DNA from: UBA1067 sp050874585 | Lineage (GTDB): Bacteria; Verrucomicrobiota; Kiritimatiellia; RFP12; UBA1067 | NCBI GenBank assembly: GCA_050874585.1 | Contig: JBNMKZ010000039.1 | Coordinates: forward strand, 1 to 22,866 | Direction of reading: 5' to 3' | DNA length: 22,866 nt | Part shown: positions 22,202-22,866 of the stretch, piece by piece | Layout: the number at the start of each line of letters is the position of its first letter | Numbering within the stretch: position 1 is the first letter of the stretch | The notes under the pieces: generated by a model | Seen by the model: the letters and a program-made list of their open reading frames with translations, nothing else | What the model was told of the DNA's origin: nothing | Databases searched by the model: none | Program-made: the position numbers and the translations under genes

Positions 22202-22377
22202 CTGGGATGCGCATCCCAAAGGGGCGAGGTGAGCATCCCGAAGGGAAAGGACTAAGGTGGTTTGATCAAAGGACTAAGGTGGTTTACCCAAAGCACCTTA
22301 GTGGTTTGTGCAAAGGACTAAGGTGCTTTCCCGTCGCGATGCCCGTCTCCGCCCGTGGCGACGGGCATCTCCACCCT
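22202..22377. repeat. Array of eight 22-bp units
   Basis: Eight consecutive 22-nt units start at 22202, 22224, 22246, 22268, 22290, 22312, 22334 and 22356. Units 1-2 share GCATCCC-AAGGG (16 of 22 identical; unit 1 carries the perfect palindrome GGGATGCGCATCCC). Units 3, 4 and 6 share AAAGGACTAAGGTG (19 of 22 identical between pairs); unit 5 has the same core inverted (AAAGCACCTTAG), forming a 13-bp stem with one mismatch to unit 4 (22273-22285 with 22290-22302) and a perfect 12-bp stem to unit 6 (22290-22301 with 22318-22329). Units 7-8 are 15 of 22 identical and form a 10-bp hairpin, 22338-22347 with 22360-22369, loop 12. No unique spacers separate the units, so it is not a CRISPR. Function unknown. 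Confidence 0.75.
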
Positions 22378-22866
22378 CTGTAATCGGCAAAATCTCCCTT
22401 TGTGTTGGGTATTTTTGCACCGATTCACGCCGATGCGAGCGCGTGCATCCGCGCAAACGGGCGCAGGGAGATGCGCAGAGGCCTCGCCGGATATGCCCGT
22501 TCCACGCCGCCGCCAGAATTCAGATTTCCCGGTCGGTTGGCCCGTACCCGGGAGGCTTGTGTCGGTCATGCTTTCCCGTGCCCCTGGCATCCGCCTTTCG
22601 TGTGTGGTTTCTTGGACACTTCCATTGTAACCGGTTTCCGGATACCGTGGGCATCTCTTTTCCGATAGCGTGGGTCTCTTCCAGTCCATCTTTTCTATCA
22701 CCTTTCTTTCCACTTTTGCAGGCTATGTCGATTGAAAAGGTAAGTGGACAGGGGCGGCGGACGGTCGGCGAAGACCCGCTTTTTCGGGGGACGGCCTGCA
22801 CGCATCTGCCTTGAGGCGGCTGGAGACGACGCGGAATCGGGGGCTTTTGACGCGCCTTTGCAGGGG
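22378..22866. other. Intergenic stretch without a supported gene
   Basis: Several open frames cross this region on both strands, but none has a ribosome site with a recognisable or protein-like product. An imperfect direct repeat is present: TTTCCGGATACCGTGGGCATCTC from 22635 and TTTCCGATAGCGTGGGTCTC from 22659. No tRNA or other RNA gene was recognised. Confidence 0.5.

Noticed and set aside
22202..22377. CRISPR array
   Set aside because: Units of 22 nt are contiguous, with no unique spacers of constant length, core orientation switches, and no cas genes are near.
22308..22814. 168-residue plus-strand frame and overlapping minus-strand frames at the right end
   Set aside because: They overlap the repeat array, lack ribosome sites and have unusual composition with no domain.

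Overview
The window looks like a chromosomal fragment of an uncultured, G+C-rich, diderm gut-type bacterium. I favour the Verrucomicrobiota (Kiritimatiellae/Lentisphaeria side). This is an inference from gene style: two lipoproteins, a GH97 glycosidase, a rhamnulokinase, a surface protein with autotransporter-type beta-strand repeats, and a MalG-type permease with a very large ectodomain. No rRNA or tRNA gene was seen, so the taxonomy is not proven.

Layout. At the left edge is the first 29 codons of an IS1595-type transposase (minus strand), then a small lipoprotein gene (169-696). A tightly overlapping plus-strand operon follows (1033-5216): a ThiI/MnmA-like PP-loop thiolase, a DedA membrane protein, an Opp/Dpp-type ABC ATPase, a MATE exporter and a small unknown protein. 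A 530-bp intergenic region full of inverted repeats comes next, including four 22-bp dyad units, and ends in a promoter for a secreted beta-strand-repeat protein (5748-7969). That gene is broken by a frameshift exactly at a run of eight G.

From 8167 a second plus-strand cluster encodes a GH97 glycosidase lipoprotein, endonuclease IV (nfo), pantothenate synthetase (panC), RimO, a HAD-like protein and rhamnulokinase (rhaB). After a terminator come transketolase (tkt) and adenylosuccinate lyase (purB). A hairpin at 18989-19021 separates these from a convergent minus-strand operon read from 22086 down to 19038: azlC, azlD, a maltose/galactoside-type O-acetyltransferase and the unusual permease. 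The right end (22087-22866) has no convincing gene, but holds an array of eight 22-bp units.

The most unusual signals are: (1) the poly-G frameshift just after the signal peptide of a surface protein, which could be a phase-variable switch; (2) two separate arrays of 22-bp dyad units with compensating changes and shared GGGCAT cores; (3) several extended -10 promoters (TGN-TANNAT) so close to start codons that the mRNAs should be leaderless or nearly so; (4) the roughly 220-residue ectodomain in the sugar permease with a GH42-like sequence patch. The housekeeping genes are identified with high confidence. Functions of the small proteins and arrays are open.
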